NCBI GenBank assembly: GCA_963662175.1
Contig: OY759224.1
Span: forward strand, 30,079,489-30,143,488
Source: Aradus depressus
Lineage: Eukaryota; Arthropoda; Insecta; Hemiptera; Aradidae
DNA: 64,000 nucleotides
Direction: 5' to 3'
Below are positions 1-11,200 of this stretch, piece by piece. A program made the translations under genes and the position numbers. Below the pieces are notes generated by a model. The model ran no database searches. It worked only from the letters and a program-made list of their open reading frames with translations, and was not told where the DNA came from. Numbering within the stretch: position 1 is the first letter of the stretch; each line of letters begins with the position of its first letter.

Positions 1-447
1 TGCTGTGGGGTCCGCCGTCGCAAGGCACATACTAGCTGTGATGCCCAGCGTTTCTAACTAGGTACTAGCGGTGGGGTCCGCCGTTGCAAGGCATATACTA
101 CCTGTGGTGCCCAGCGTTCCTAACTACGTACTAGCTGTGGTGCCCAGCGTTGCAAGGCACATACTAGCTGTGGACAAAACGTTCTTATGTACGCACTGGC
201 TAGGACGTCCAGCGATGCTAAGTATTCACTAGCTGTCGTTTCCGCAGTTGAAAGGCGCATACTAGCTGTGGTGCCCAGGGATCCTAAAAATTTACTAGCT
301 GGGGTGTCTGACGTTGAAAGACTATAAGCCTTATTCCGTATGAATAATTGAAAATTATAACATCACTGTCGAGGAACTGAATAGCCTTATAGGAGATATT
401 GGGAGAAATGTCAAAGTTCCCCGGGCAACGCCGGGTATTACTGCTAG
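1..447 (+). mobile_element. Helitron-like unit, 3' part only
   Basis: The window opens inside a unit whose 5' end lies outside. Bases 1-310 are a minisatellite of about 33-nt half-units (key words CTAGCTGTGG and CCAGCGTT), followed by a conserved 3' tail. The tail has a short hairpin, CCCGG/CCGGG around a 6-nt loop, then 12 nt and a terminal CTAG at 444-447. A hairpin 10-12 nt before CTRR is the classical Helitron 3' end. No coding capacity is credible; the open frames here are translations of the 33-nt repeat. Confidence 0.7.
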
Positions 448-594
448 TATATTAATAAAGCTGAAACGGGGTTTGTTTGTTTGTTTCTTTGTATGTATGT
501 ATGTATGTTTGTTCCAGCATCACGCCCAAACGGCTGGACGGATTTTTATGAAACTACCCATGTAGCATCCTTCTGAGCCCGATTGAATAATAGG

Positions 595-1545
595 CTATGT
601 GGCGTCCCAAAATTTTGATCGGGAGGGGGGGTTGTAGGGGGGGCCTAAGTATATAAATAGTGCTAACTCATTAACTAATGGTCGAATTGTCATGAAATTT
701 CACATGTAGTCTTTTTAAAAGGCAAACAGGAAAAAAATGTGTGTGGCGTCCCAAAGTTTTGAACGGGAGGGGGGTTTGAGGGGGGGCCTAAGTATAAATA
801 TAGAGCTAACTCATTAACTATTGGGCGAATTGTCATGAAATTTCACATGTAGTATTCCTGAAGGCCAAATAGAAAAATAAGGTGTGTGGCGTCCCAAAAA
901 TTTGAACTGGAGGGGGGGTTGTGCGGATAGGCCTAAGTATAAATATAGTGCTAAATCTTTAACGGTTGGTCGGATTGTCACGTAATTTCCCATGTAGTAT
1001 TCCTGAAGGGCAAATAGAAAAATAAGGTGTGTGGCGTCCAAAAATTTTGAGCGGGAAGGGGGGTTGTGGGGGGGTCTAAGTATAAATATAGTGCTAACTC
1101 TTTAACGATTGGTCGGATTGTCACGAAATTTCACATGTAGTATTTTTAAAAGCCAAATAGAAATATAGGGTGTGTGGCGTCCCAAAAATCTTAACGGGAG
1201 GGGGGGTTGTGGGGAGGGCCTAAGTATAAATATAGAGTTAGCTCATTAACGGTTGATCGTATTGTCACGAAATTTCACATGTAGTATTCATAAAGGCCAA
1301 ATAGAAAAATAGGGTGTGTGACGTCAAAAAATTGTGAACGGGACGGGGGTCATGGGGGTATTTGAAGATAGTGATAGGTCATTAACGGATGATCGGATTG
1401 TCATGGAATTTCACATGTAGTATTCTTTATGGCCAAATAGAAAAATACACTATGTGACATCTTAAAAATTTGGGAGGGGGGGGGGGGCTAAGCCTAAAAA
1501 TAATACTGAATGATTAAAGGGTAATCGGATTGTCATGAATTTCAC
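595..1545 (+). repeat. Tandem array, about 143-bp unit
   Basis: The phrase GGCGTCCCAAA recurs near 601, 744, 887, 1032 and 1176, with diverged copies near 1319 and 1457. Each unit carries a G-run followed by GGCCTAAGTATAAATATAG and then CACGAAATTTCACATGTAG. The same unit occurs in the other copies of the Helitron-like family, so it belongs to the element and is not an independent satellite. Confidence 0.8.
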
Positions 1546-1550
1546 ATGTA

Positions 1551-1850
1551 GTAGTAGCAACTATGTATTCGCTGTGGGGTCCGCTGTTGCAAGGCACTTA
1601 CTAGCTGTGATGCCCAGCGTTCCTACCTTCGTACTAGCTGTGGGGTCCGCAGTTGAAGGGCACTTACTAGCTGTGATGGCCAGCGTTCCTAACTTCGTAC
1701 TAGCTGTGGAGTCCGCTGTCTCAAGGCACATACTAGAAGTGGTGCCCAGGGTTCCTAACTACGTACTACCTGTGGGGTCCGCAGTTGAAGGGCACTTACT
1801 AGCTGTGATGCCCAGGGGTCCTAAAAACTTACTAGCGTTACTATAGCTGA
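1551..1850 (+). repeat. 33-nt (66-nt dimer) minisatellite
   Basis: Alternating half-units read roughly GTACTAGCTGTGGGGTCCGC and ACTAGCTGTGGTGCCCAGCG, each close to 33 nt. Since 33 is a multiple of three, the array stays open in one frame and yields a spurious 103-codon frame. The same array occurs at 1-310, 2641-2890 and 3005-3245, and inverted near 61690-61800 and 63490-63790. Confidence 0.8.
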
Positions 1851-1988
1851 AGGACTATAAGCCTTATTCCGTATGAATAATTGAAAATTATAACATCACA
1901 AATGTACTGTCGAAAAATTGAATAGACTTATAGGAGATATTGGGAGAAAAGTCAAAGTTCCCCGGGCAACGCCGGGTATTACTGCTAG

Positions 1989-3405
1989 TATATTAATAAA
2001 GCTGACACGGGGTTCGTTTGTTTGTTTGTGGATTTGTGGGTTTGTTCCAGGATCACGCCCAAACGGCTGGACGGATTTTTATGAAACTTAACATGTAGCA
2101 TTCTTTTGAGCCCGATTGAATAATAGGCTATGTGGCGTCCCAAAATTTTGAACGGGAGGGGGTGTTGTAGGGGGGGCCTAAGTGTAAATATAGTGCTAGC
2201 TCATTAACGGTTGGTCATATTGTCACGAAATTTTATGTTTAGTATTCCTGAAGGCCAAATACAAAAATTAGGTGTGTGGCGTCCCAAAAATTTGAACGGG
2301 TGGGGGGGTTGTGGGGTGGGCTAAGTATAAATATAGAGCTAGCTCATTAACGGTTTGTCGTATTGTCACGAAATTTCACATGTAGTATTCCTGAAGGACA
2401 AATAGAAAAATAAGGTCTGTGGCGTCCCAATGTTTTGAACGGGAGGGGGGGTTTGGGGGGGGGCTAAGTATAAATATAGAGCTAGCTCATTAACGGTTGG
2501 TCGTATTGTAACGATAGTCACGAAATTTCCCATTTAGTATTATAGTACCCCATTTAGCCAAATAGAAAAATAGGGTATGTGAGATCACAAAATTGTTAAC
2601 GGGAGGGGGGTTGTGGGTGTAGGCCTAAATATGTTCCTAATTTCGTACTAGCTGTGGGGTCCGCCGTCGCAAGGCACATACTAGCTGTGGTGCCCAGCGT
2701 TCCTAACTACGAACTAGCTGTGGGGTCCGCCGTTGCAAGGCACATACTATCTGTGGTCACAAGCGTTCTTAAGTACGCACTGGCTAGGATGTCCAGCGAA
2801 GGAAAGTATTCACTAGCTGTGGTTACCGCCGTTGAAAGGCGCATACTAGCTGTGGTGCCCAGGGGTCCTAAAAACTTACTAGCGTTACTATAGTTGAAGG
2901 ACTATATGCCTTATTCCGTATGAATAATTGAAAATTATAACATCATGAATGTACTGTTAAAGGGTAAGCGGATTGTCTTGAATTTTACATGTAATAGTAG
3001 TAACTATGTATTCGCTGTACTAGGTGTGGGATCCGCCGTTGCATGGCATTTACTAGCTTTGGAGCCCAGGGTTCCTAACTACGTACTAGCTGTGGGTTCG
3101 CTGTTGCAAGGCACATACTAGCTGTGGTCACAGGCGTTCTTAAGTACGCACTGGATGTCCAGCGATGCTAAGTATTCACTAGCTGTGGTTTCCGCCGTTG
3201 GAAGACGCATACTAGCTGTGATGCCCAGGGGTCCTAAAAATTTACTAGCTGGGGTGTCTGACGTTGAAAGACTATAAGCCTTATTCCGTATGAATAATTG
3301 AAAATTATAACATCATGAATGTACTGTTGAAGAATTTAAAAGACTTATAGGAGATATTAGAAGAAAAGTCAAAGTTCCCCGGGCAACGCCGGGTATTACT
3401 GCTAG
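1989..3405 (+). mobile_element. Non-autonomous Helitron-like unit, third in the array
   Basis: The unit starts immediately after CTAG at 1985-1988 with TATTAATAAAGCTGACACGG. It repeats the plan of its neighbour: 143-bp repeats (about 2110-2640), minisatellite (2641-2890), a partial second tail and second minisatellite (3005-3245), then the hairpin and CTAG at 3402-3405. The internal duplication near 2940-3005 (tail-like sequence followed by more minisatellite) suggests unequal exchange. AT-rich DNA with TA repeats follows. Confidence 0.7.
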
Positions 3406-4150
3406 TATATATATATATATAAATAGATGACAGTATGTTAAGAATAATCTCTATAAATGGGTATAAAATAAAATAAATTAATATAGCATAATACAATGAT
3501 GTTTAACTATAAAAGAGAAAGAAGGATGCCCAGACAAGGTTTGGAATAAAATTAATTTGAGAAAGTAGGGCTAGATAGAAAAAGAGTGAAGAGATGAAGA
3601 GAAAGAAGTAGAAAAGTAAAAATAGTAATAACAAAATAAAATAAAATAATAAATAAATGAATGATAAAATATATAAATATGTAAAATGAACAAATAGAAA
3701 TAATATTTATTATGATAGAATAATTAGGAAATATGGAAAAATAAAATATAATAAAAATTAAGAAGAAGAAAAAAATTGGATAAGTAAATAACTTAAATAA
3801 TTAGATAATTTATATTGATGAATGGGAAAATACTGGGGAGAAATGTGAAGAACTAATCAGAGGGGAGTGGATTGTTTAGTGAAGAGGAATTGGAATAGTG
3901 AGGATTTGAAGGAAGCCAAGGAAGGGGAGTGGCGAATTGGGAGAGGCAGGGAGTTGTAGAGAGAGGAGGCCTGGATAAAGGAATGAGTTGTGGAAGGCCG
4001 AGGAGCGATGGGAGGGGATGAAGAGGTCTAAAGGACGAGGATCTCGTGTGTATTTGGTGGACAGAGGACTGGAATTGAAACATTTGGTAGAGGTAGTAGG
4101 GTTCTTTAGATTTATAGTGTATTTGGAGGAGGAAGGAGCCTAGGAGGTAG
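3406..4150. other. AT-rich intergenic DNA
   Basis: A short TA microsatellite (3410-3422) is followed by A-rich sequence full of AAATA/AAATAAA words, then a purine-rich stretch (3840-4150). No splice-supported exon or recognisable repeat was found. Confidence 0.5.
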
Positions 4151-4312
4151 TTACGTGAGTAACAAATCTGAAGTGAGGAACAAGTGAGTAACACATCTGA
4201 AGTGAGTAACCAATCTGAAGCGAGTAACCAATCTGAAGCGAGTAACAACTCTGAAGTGAGTAACACATCTGAAGTGAGTAACACATCTGAAGTGAGTAAC
4301 CAATCTCTCCTT
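4150..4312 (+). repeat. 18-bp tandem repeat
   Basis: About eight copies of an 18-bp unit close to GTGAGTAACACATCTGAA, with variants at the AC/CC dinucleotide and one A-to-G change. The unit is divisible by three, so the minus strand reads as a repetitive peptide (LLTSDV, LLASDW). No start context or neighbouring exon supports coding. Confidence 0.8.
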
Positions 4313-5221
4313 GATTATTCTGGGTGATAACTATCTAAAAACGTCTTTCATCTCATCTAGCGGTCGGCTTTCATTACAAATGAAAAAATGCGTGCCACAA
4401 GGTCGACCTAGATATTATATTTCCTTGTTGATTATTTTGCTGAGAAATATTTAAAAAGTCTATAATCTCGTCTTGTAGTCGGCTTTTATTACATTTGGTT
4501 GAACTCGACAAAACAATATTGTTGTATTGAAATGTTTTTTTAGAAAATTTACCGGTCAGTATTCATGCCACAAGGTCTCACAAATGTTCTAGGGGGGTGG
4601 GGGAGGAGTTCGGGTTGGTCCGTTATAACATATCATTCCCTTATTCTTTCAAGTAAAATTGTATTTCTTCCTTCACATTAAAATTTAAATCAAATAATAA
4701 AACGTTTTCCCCTGTTTAATTGAAACAGCGGAAAATATGAAAATGTAAAAAATATATACATAAAAACAAAATTAAATTGAACAAATAAATTAAATATAAT
4801 GGTATTCATAATTTTACATTAAAATGTGCAACTATACAATTTATTGTCAAAGAATAGTTTTCGGATAATTTAATCAGATGAATAAGCTTTCTTCCATCAA
4901 TAACTTAATTTCAAATAGTCTAATCGATATATCGAATTGTACTAAAGTTTCGATTCCTTTGTTTGAGATAAGGTACAAAGTATAAGTTTATGGTGCTTTG
5001 TCCTGTTCTAACTGAAAACTGGGTTTATGGTTCTTTGTTCTCTTCCAACTGAAAATTCGTTGGCTTTCTTTGTTCGGTATGGAAGTGTAATTCCTATTAC
5101 CTACTAGATTTTCAGTTTCTACTATGAGGTTTTCGTGTTACAATCCAGTTCTATAGTTCTTTTTTCTTCTGTTAAGTGTTTCAAATACTGTAACACTTCC
5201 TTTGTTCTTAATTTTTCGGGT

Positions 5222-8200
5222 ATGCCCTCACCTCGAAGAAGATCATGGAATGATTCAGATGATGATTCTCATCAGAGCACGGATGAATCTGTTTCACCTC
5301 CCCAGCATGAATCTGCCTCACGATCGAAAAAAAGGTAACATTTATTTTCAATTGACAACATTTAAGTGAGCAATTCATTGATATACAGTGTTATTTTTGC
5401 TCATCGTTGAAAGCAGAAGTTTGTTGAAGGATATTTTAGTGTTGAAATTCATGTTTCTTCATTAGAGAATACTTTCAAATTGACAATCAAATTATCAATG
5501 TTAATATACACTTAGCAATTAAACCGAATTATGGTTTTAAAAAAAATATAAATAATAATATATCTTCTAGATTGTATGCTAATTTTCCAGATGTCATTTT
5601 AGAATTACATTTCATTCCTTTTATCAATGCGTCGTTATTGATTTTGATTTCTATTATCACTTTCTTAGATTGATTATAACCTACCGTTACTGTTATATAT
5701 AACAGTATATTGGTTTGGAAAATGATAACGTCTTGTATGATATGAACTAGGGGCTACTTGCTTTTATCCAATATTATTTGAATTGTTTTTTTTCTTAAGG
5801 TAATTTAGCTTTTTATTATTTAAATATAATTTAAACAAAGTACGTACACTATAAGTTTTTTATTTATTTTTCCGTTCGGCCTTAGCCACTAATTGTAGTC
5901 CGGATCATGTTTAGGTTAGGACGATCAGGGAAAACAGGCAGGGACTATAAGTTAAATGTACATCTAAGGCACAAAATCGTAATATTTAGTTTGAGATGTT
6001 GATCCTACATAATGTTATATTCATTATTTACATTCTGGAAGGAGCGTGGTTTATATTTTACCTTAGTTTATAATAAATATAAGTTAATAATTCGTATTTG
6101 TTTCTAGAAGTAATGTGTCCATTTTTGTGGGTCTTATCTATCTAATACTTTTCATTATAATAGTTAAATACTTAATTCAATAAGTTCTGCTTTGGTAAAG
6201 GTTGGTTTATAGATTTCAGAAAATAAGAGTTACATCTTTGTATTTAGGTTTTATGAAGGGGAAGAGGGTAGGGCTTCATCTCCAGCACATCGAGATTCGC
6301 CTGGCGAGGAAAAAACATCCACCTCCTTGCCTATGAAGGAATTGAAAAAAATAACTGTTACTATCGAAAGAAATAAAAATGATAGTAAAAATAGTCAACG
6401 TCTCATAACAGCTATAACTGATCCTGATTTGATAAAACCAGTTCGACGAAAAGGTACGTTTGCTATAATTAATTTTTTTAAATGTTATTCTCTAATTTTG
6501 CTCTCATTATCACCAATAAAAAAAGTATCACAATTCCTATTTAAAAAATCCCAAAAGTACCAAGATTGAAGACTTCGAATTATTGATCAATCCTATTCTT
6601 TATATGAGTTTTTAATGATTATTTATGATCTTTCCTATCCTTAATCACTTCTGAATCGTTGAAATCAATGTATCTTTGACCACATTGTAATTATTTCGCA
6701 TCTTGTTGGAAAGAGGAGATTGTATTTATTTTAACTTAATTTTTTTGGAATTCTAAAACAATTGATGCCAATATTACGTACATTGTGTATAATATCTTTA
6801 CTTTTAGCTTCTTCTCACATTAAACGCAATGAAGAAAGAATTCGATGGCAACACTGAAGAAAGAATTTGAAACAAGTAATATGGTATGAAGAGTTTTTCT
6901 CTTTTAATTTTACTTTGGAAGAAAAGTATTATTTTTTATTTATTTTTTAATTTTCCAGAATTTTCCTGGCAAATAGGTATATCTACTTCATTTTATTTTA
7001 CATCTACATTTATATCTACAAACATTTTTAATTGAATATTTAAAATGAAGAAAGAAATGTAAACGAAGAAAGAAGGTTTGAAGAAAAGGTATGTATTATC
7101 CAAGGCCAGTTGACTATACCATAGAAAAAAAACATTTGTCGTATTGTTTATTCTAACCATTTCTCTTCCGATTGAATTATTTTACGAAGATTGAATTTTT
7201 TTCTCAAGTTACATTTCAAGTCTCACAATAACTTTTTAGGTAGACATTATTTAGACCTAACCCTAACTTATTTAACTGTTGTTTTGTTTATAAACTATTA
7301 ACAAATTTATTTATTTTTTTTTTCAACAGTATTTATTTTAGAGAATAATTATACTGTAACTGCCTTCATTAATTTATTTTTTTAACTGTAATACTTCCCT
7401 CGGAGACATTTCTTTTTTTTTGACTTCTTTATTGTCTATTCAGTGTTAATGTTGTAAATTTACTGCCTAACTTTTTTCATGTTTCGAGCACATCTCACCC
7501 ATTTTTTGTATCTTTCCATATTATTAATTGTAGTAAACTACACATCGAACATAATTTCTCTTTTCTAATTTTGTAGAACCTCTCAAACTGTGGATTATCC
7601 GGAGAAAAACGTGTTTATTTAATCCTAAATAAAACAGTACAAAGAATCATTTATTTTCAAAAATTACTTCACATGATACACTCACTATCAACTGGAAATA
7701 ATATATATATTTTCTATTTTTACAAATAGTTAATTTTATTTTGTTGTAAATTCAATTTCTTTTTTTTCTTTTGAAGTAGCTGGATAGTCTCGATCGTTGA
7801 GATATAACAGCATTGATGACTTATTCTTCGATTTATCGATGCGCTATTTCGAAAGCTTCTATAGCTGCCAGTGATACTTTATTCTTTCTTTATCTAGATC
7901 GGTTGTTACGGAAGTCACCATCTTATTGTTTTGGCTTCCCAGAAGATCGGAAGACTGGTTTCAGAGGTTCTACTATATTCAACATTTTTTCTCATCTTGT
8001 GGATTTAGTTATCATTATTAGTGTAATTTTTTAAGTTGAAAATTGCAAATAATTTCGAGTCAATGAAATCATTAAAAGAAGATTGAAGATAGAAAACTAA
8101 TGAAACGAAGATTAAGACTACATATTTTCTGAAATTATTAAAATTTGTTATTCCAATTCAACGTCAGTTCAACGTACGAACCAAAATTTGCCTCAATATT

Positions 8201-11200
8201 CCAAATTCTAATAATATTTCCTGGTTTTTACAATAATAAAGAATAACCCTAATTTTTCATTAGGGTTTTCTGAAATATTTCAGCTCTGTTTTTGTTGTTA
8301 TTTCATGTTTATTTATTTGTTTTCATTTTCTTTATTTAGAAAAGAAATTTTTTAAAAAATTATTTATTATTATTACAAGAGAATTTCAAGCTTAATTATC
8401 TGTATAAATATAGATAGATTACATTTTTTCACTTTATTTATTTTAAAACAGTTCAAGACAATACGAAAAAATCTATAAGGATACTTTTTTTCTTTATTTT
8501 CTTCTTGCTATTCTAGTGAATCTTTTTATTTGGGTTCCGTAGGTCGAAGATTCTCCGCAAAATCCTTTTAACGTGTGTTTAATTATCTGGAAAACCTATT
8601 AAATGATAATATGTACACAGCGGATAACCAATGAGAAATAACATTTATATTCAGTTGTTTTGTGTATGTAATGAACTAATTTCAGATAAATAGCGCCACG
8701 AATTGTTTTTAGTGCTTTTATAAAAGATAATATTGAAGACATAATTACATTTTTTAATGATTTCATAACTAAACTCATATGATACTCTAGTGGCGGAGTT
8801 TAGAACTATACTGTCATAATCTCATCAATATTGTTATTATTTTTTATTTATTTTGTTTTTATTATGTCAATATACCTGTGGTGAACGAGATTCGAAATCA
8901 TACAATTAATACTTCAACGCATTGTTTACCTACGGAACCCATCAGTGTGTGATTTGATCACACTTAATAATAATTTTTTTTTATAATTGTAAACAGTAAA
9001 TTTTCATTTTTCAATTATTGCATTCTGTAGTTTTTTTTTTTTTTTTTTTTTTTTTTCTATTAGTACTCAATTTACTATTTTCTCAGTTGTTTTTTCCAGC
9101 TTCTCTTGGAGATTATTCTGTCTTCGTACAGTTGGAAGAATATTGTAAAAATTTATTATAATTATGATTTTTTTGAGAAACAGATGAAGGTAAAAGACCC
9201 ATATTTGATCGGCCTGAATTGTTAGAGGCATTTAAACTGCGTAAAGAAACGGAAGAAAATGTCAAAGAAGATTCAGTTAAAGATTCGAAAAAGAAGAATA
9301 CTTTACCAAGAAATTCAGAGCACAACCAGCAAGGAGAGGTCACTGAGAAAAATGTTAAAAAAAGAACGCGCTCAACGTCCCCTTCTAGCCGTGTCATTAG
9401 GTTTGTCTTACTTCTAGCTATTTATTTAAAATTTAAATTTGCCATCTACCGAAGAAAATGTATTTTTATTTTTTTTGCTTGAAAAGTTAATTATTTAATT
9501 ATTATAATAATTTAGATATCTCATTGTAAGTTCATATTTGTCCTAATTGCGTATAGGGGAAGTTATGTAATCGGTCCAAAAATCGATGCGGAGTTTCATG
9601 TTTTTCGACTTCCTGAAAAAAAGTGAAAAAAAATGTGTGTCTGTGAACACGATAACTCTCAACAGAATGAATGTATTTAATGTTTTATATTTGTATCCAG
9701 AAACCTCACAAGACAAAAACTCTAATAACTGCCGTTGTGTATTAACATAAAATTTCATATGTACATTCAATGCCCTATAAGGATAACACCTATCAATTTT
9801 CTGTGGAATCAGCCGATGAGGAGGGTGATCAAAGGGGCTCATCTCAAAAATCCCAATAACTACCGATGTAATAAATGTATCGACATGAAATTTTATATTT
9901 AAATTCGAACTCTCTTAAGGATTACACCTATTGACATTCAGCGAAATCGGTCGAAGGGAAGGGGGCTCGACTCAAATAGCCTAATAACTGCCGATGTAAT
10001 GAATGTATAGGCACAAAATTTAGTGTGAGGATTCTGAAGCCCCTTTGTAAGTCAAATATTAAATTTTAGCTCAAACAGTCGTTTGCTTTGAAAAGAGAGT
10101 GAACACGTTATTGATTAATTCTAGCTGGGGAAGTACATAGCCAGCGATTTACTTTTTTTTTTTTCAAAAGGTTATTTAAAAATGATCTTAAAAAATTTGG
10201 AAAAAGAAAATCATAGGTTAGGAATCATTATCATAGGATATATGTTTTCGCTGAGTTTAAAGTCATTTTTTTTATATTTCAGTCCCCACAAGTTTAGAGT
10301 AAAAGAAAAATCTTGAATTTTTCCTCAGATAGAGCTTTATGTCACCTTGTGTCGTCATTCTTTCTTATTTGTTATTTATTCTCCAAAAAAAGTTGTAAAT
10401 AAATACATACGAGTACATCTGAAGGGTTGAAAGCCATAGTGGTGTAACTCACTTGAAAGTGTGACTGGATGTGTCAGACCCACACCACTATTACTGGTAT
10501 CAAAATAGCTGTTCCATTCACATGTCTGGAAAATGTGTTAGTAAAGTAAACTAGGACTTACTTCACTCTTCCTCTCAACAGTTAGGCCTATAAAAATTTC
10601 GTAAAAGAACTAAGTCAAGAATACAAAAAAAATGACTTGAACCACTATGGTTTTCAACCCTTCATATAATATATATATATTATATTTTTTTTTTCTCTGA
10701 AGAAAAATATAAATAATATTAGAAATGGCCGAGAGAAAAAAAAAAGGAGTTTACATTTTATGATAGAATCTCGAATCCCTCTTCGTCTATTGAATTTATT
10801 TATCAGTATTATTTTATTCTCTTCCCTTTGTCGGATCCGTTAAGAAATTTTCATGATTTTGTTTAAATAATTACATTTTTGAATTATGTGGAGATTAAAA
10901 TTGGCCTATTTATTCTCATGAAATGAGTTCATGTTCTGTACCTAAGTAGGGGAGACAAACCAAGAGATGATTTTGAACATTCAAGGTCGAAGCACAAAGA
11001 TTGCAGGAGCCATTCTAGGTCCCGGTCGAAGCAGAGGGAGGACTGGAGACACAGGAAGAAGGGCTGCTCTCCTGGGAAATCGCGGGAGAGAGATCACTCC
11101 TTGGAGAGGTTCGTATTATTTATAGTAATAATTATAATTATAATAATTGAATACATGTACATGAAAATATATTCTATACTTCAACCGAGATTAATTAAAT

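Larger units (their letters stand above)
448..1988 (+). mobile_element. Non-autonomous Helitron-like unit with two internal tandem arrays
   Basis: This unit follows the previous CTAG directly, so the two are head to tail. Its 5' end (TATATTAATAAAGCTG, then GTTTGTTTG and ACGCCCAAACGGCTGGACGG) resembles insect Helitron 5' ends. The middle holds about seven copies of a roughly 143-bp unit (595-1545) and then the 33/66-nt minisatellite (1551-1850). The 3' tail repeats the hairpin and ends CTAG at 1985-1988. No Rep/helicase frame is present, so it depends on another copy. The usual first bases TC have decayed here but survive in the inverted copy ending at 63371. Confidence 0.72.

Noticed and set aside
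1535..1846. 103-codon open frame (and 2654-2893, 79 codons)
   Set aside because: It is only the translation of a 33-nt minisatellite inside a Helitron-like element; no splice or start support.
3853..4284. 143-codon minus-strand frame with a repetitive N-terminus
   Set aside because: The repetitive part is the 18-bp tandem array and the rest is low-complexity; no neighbouring exons in phase.
4150..4312. CRISPR-like array
   Set aside because: The repeats are contiguous without unique spacers, and the DNA is eukaryotic.
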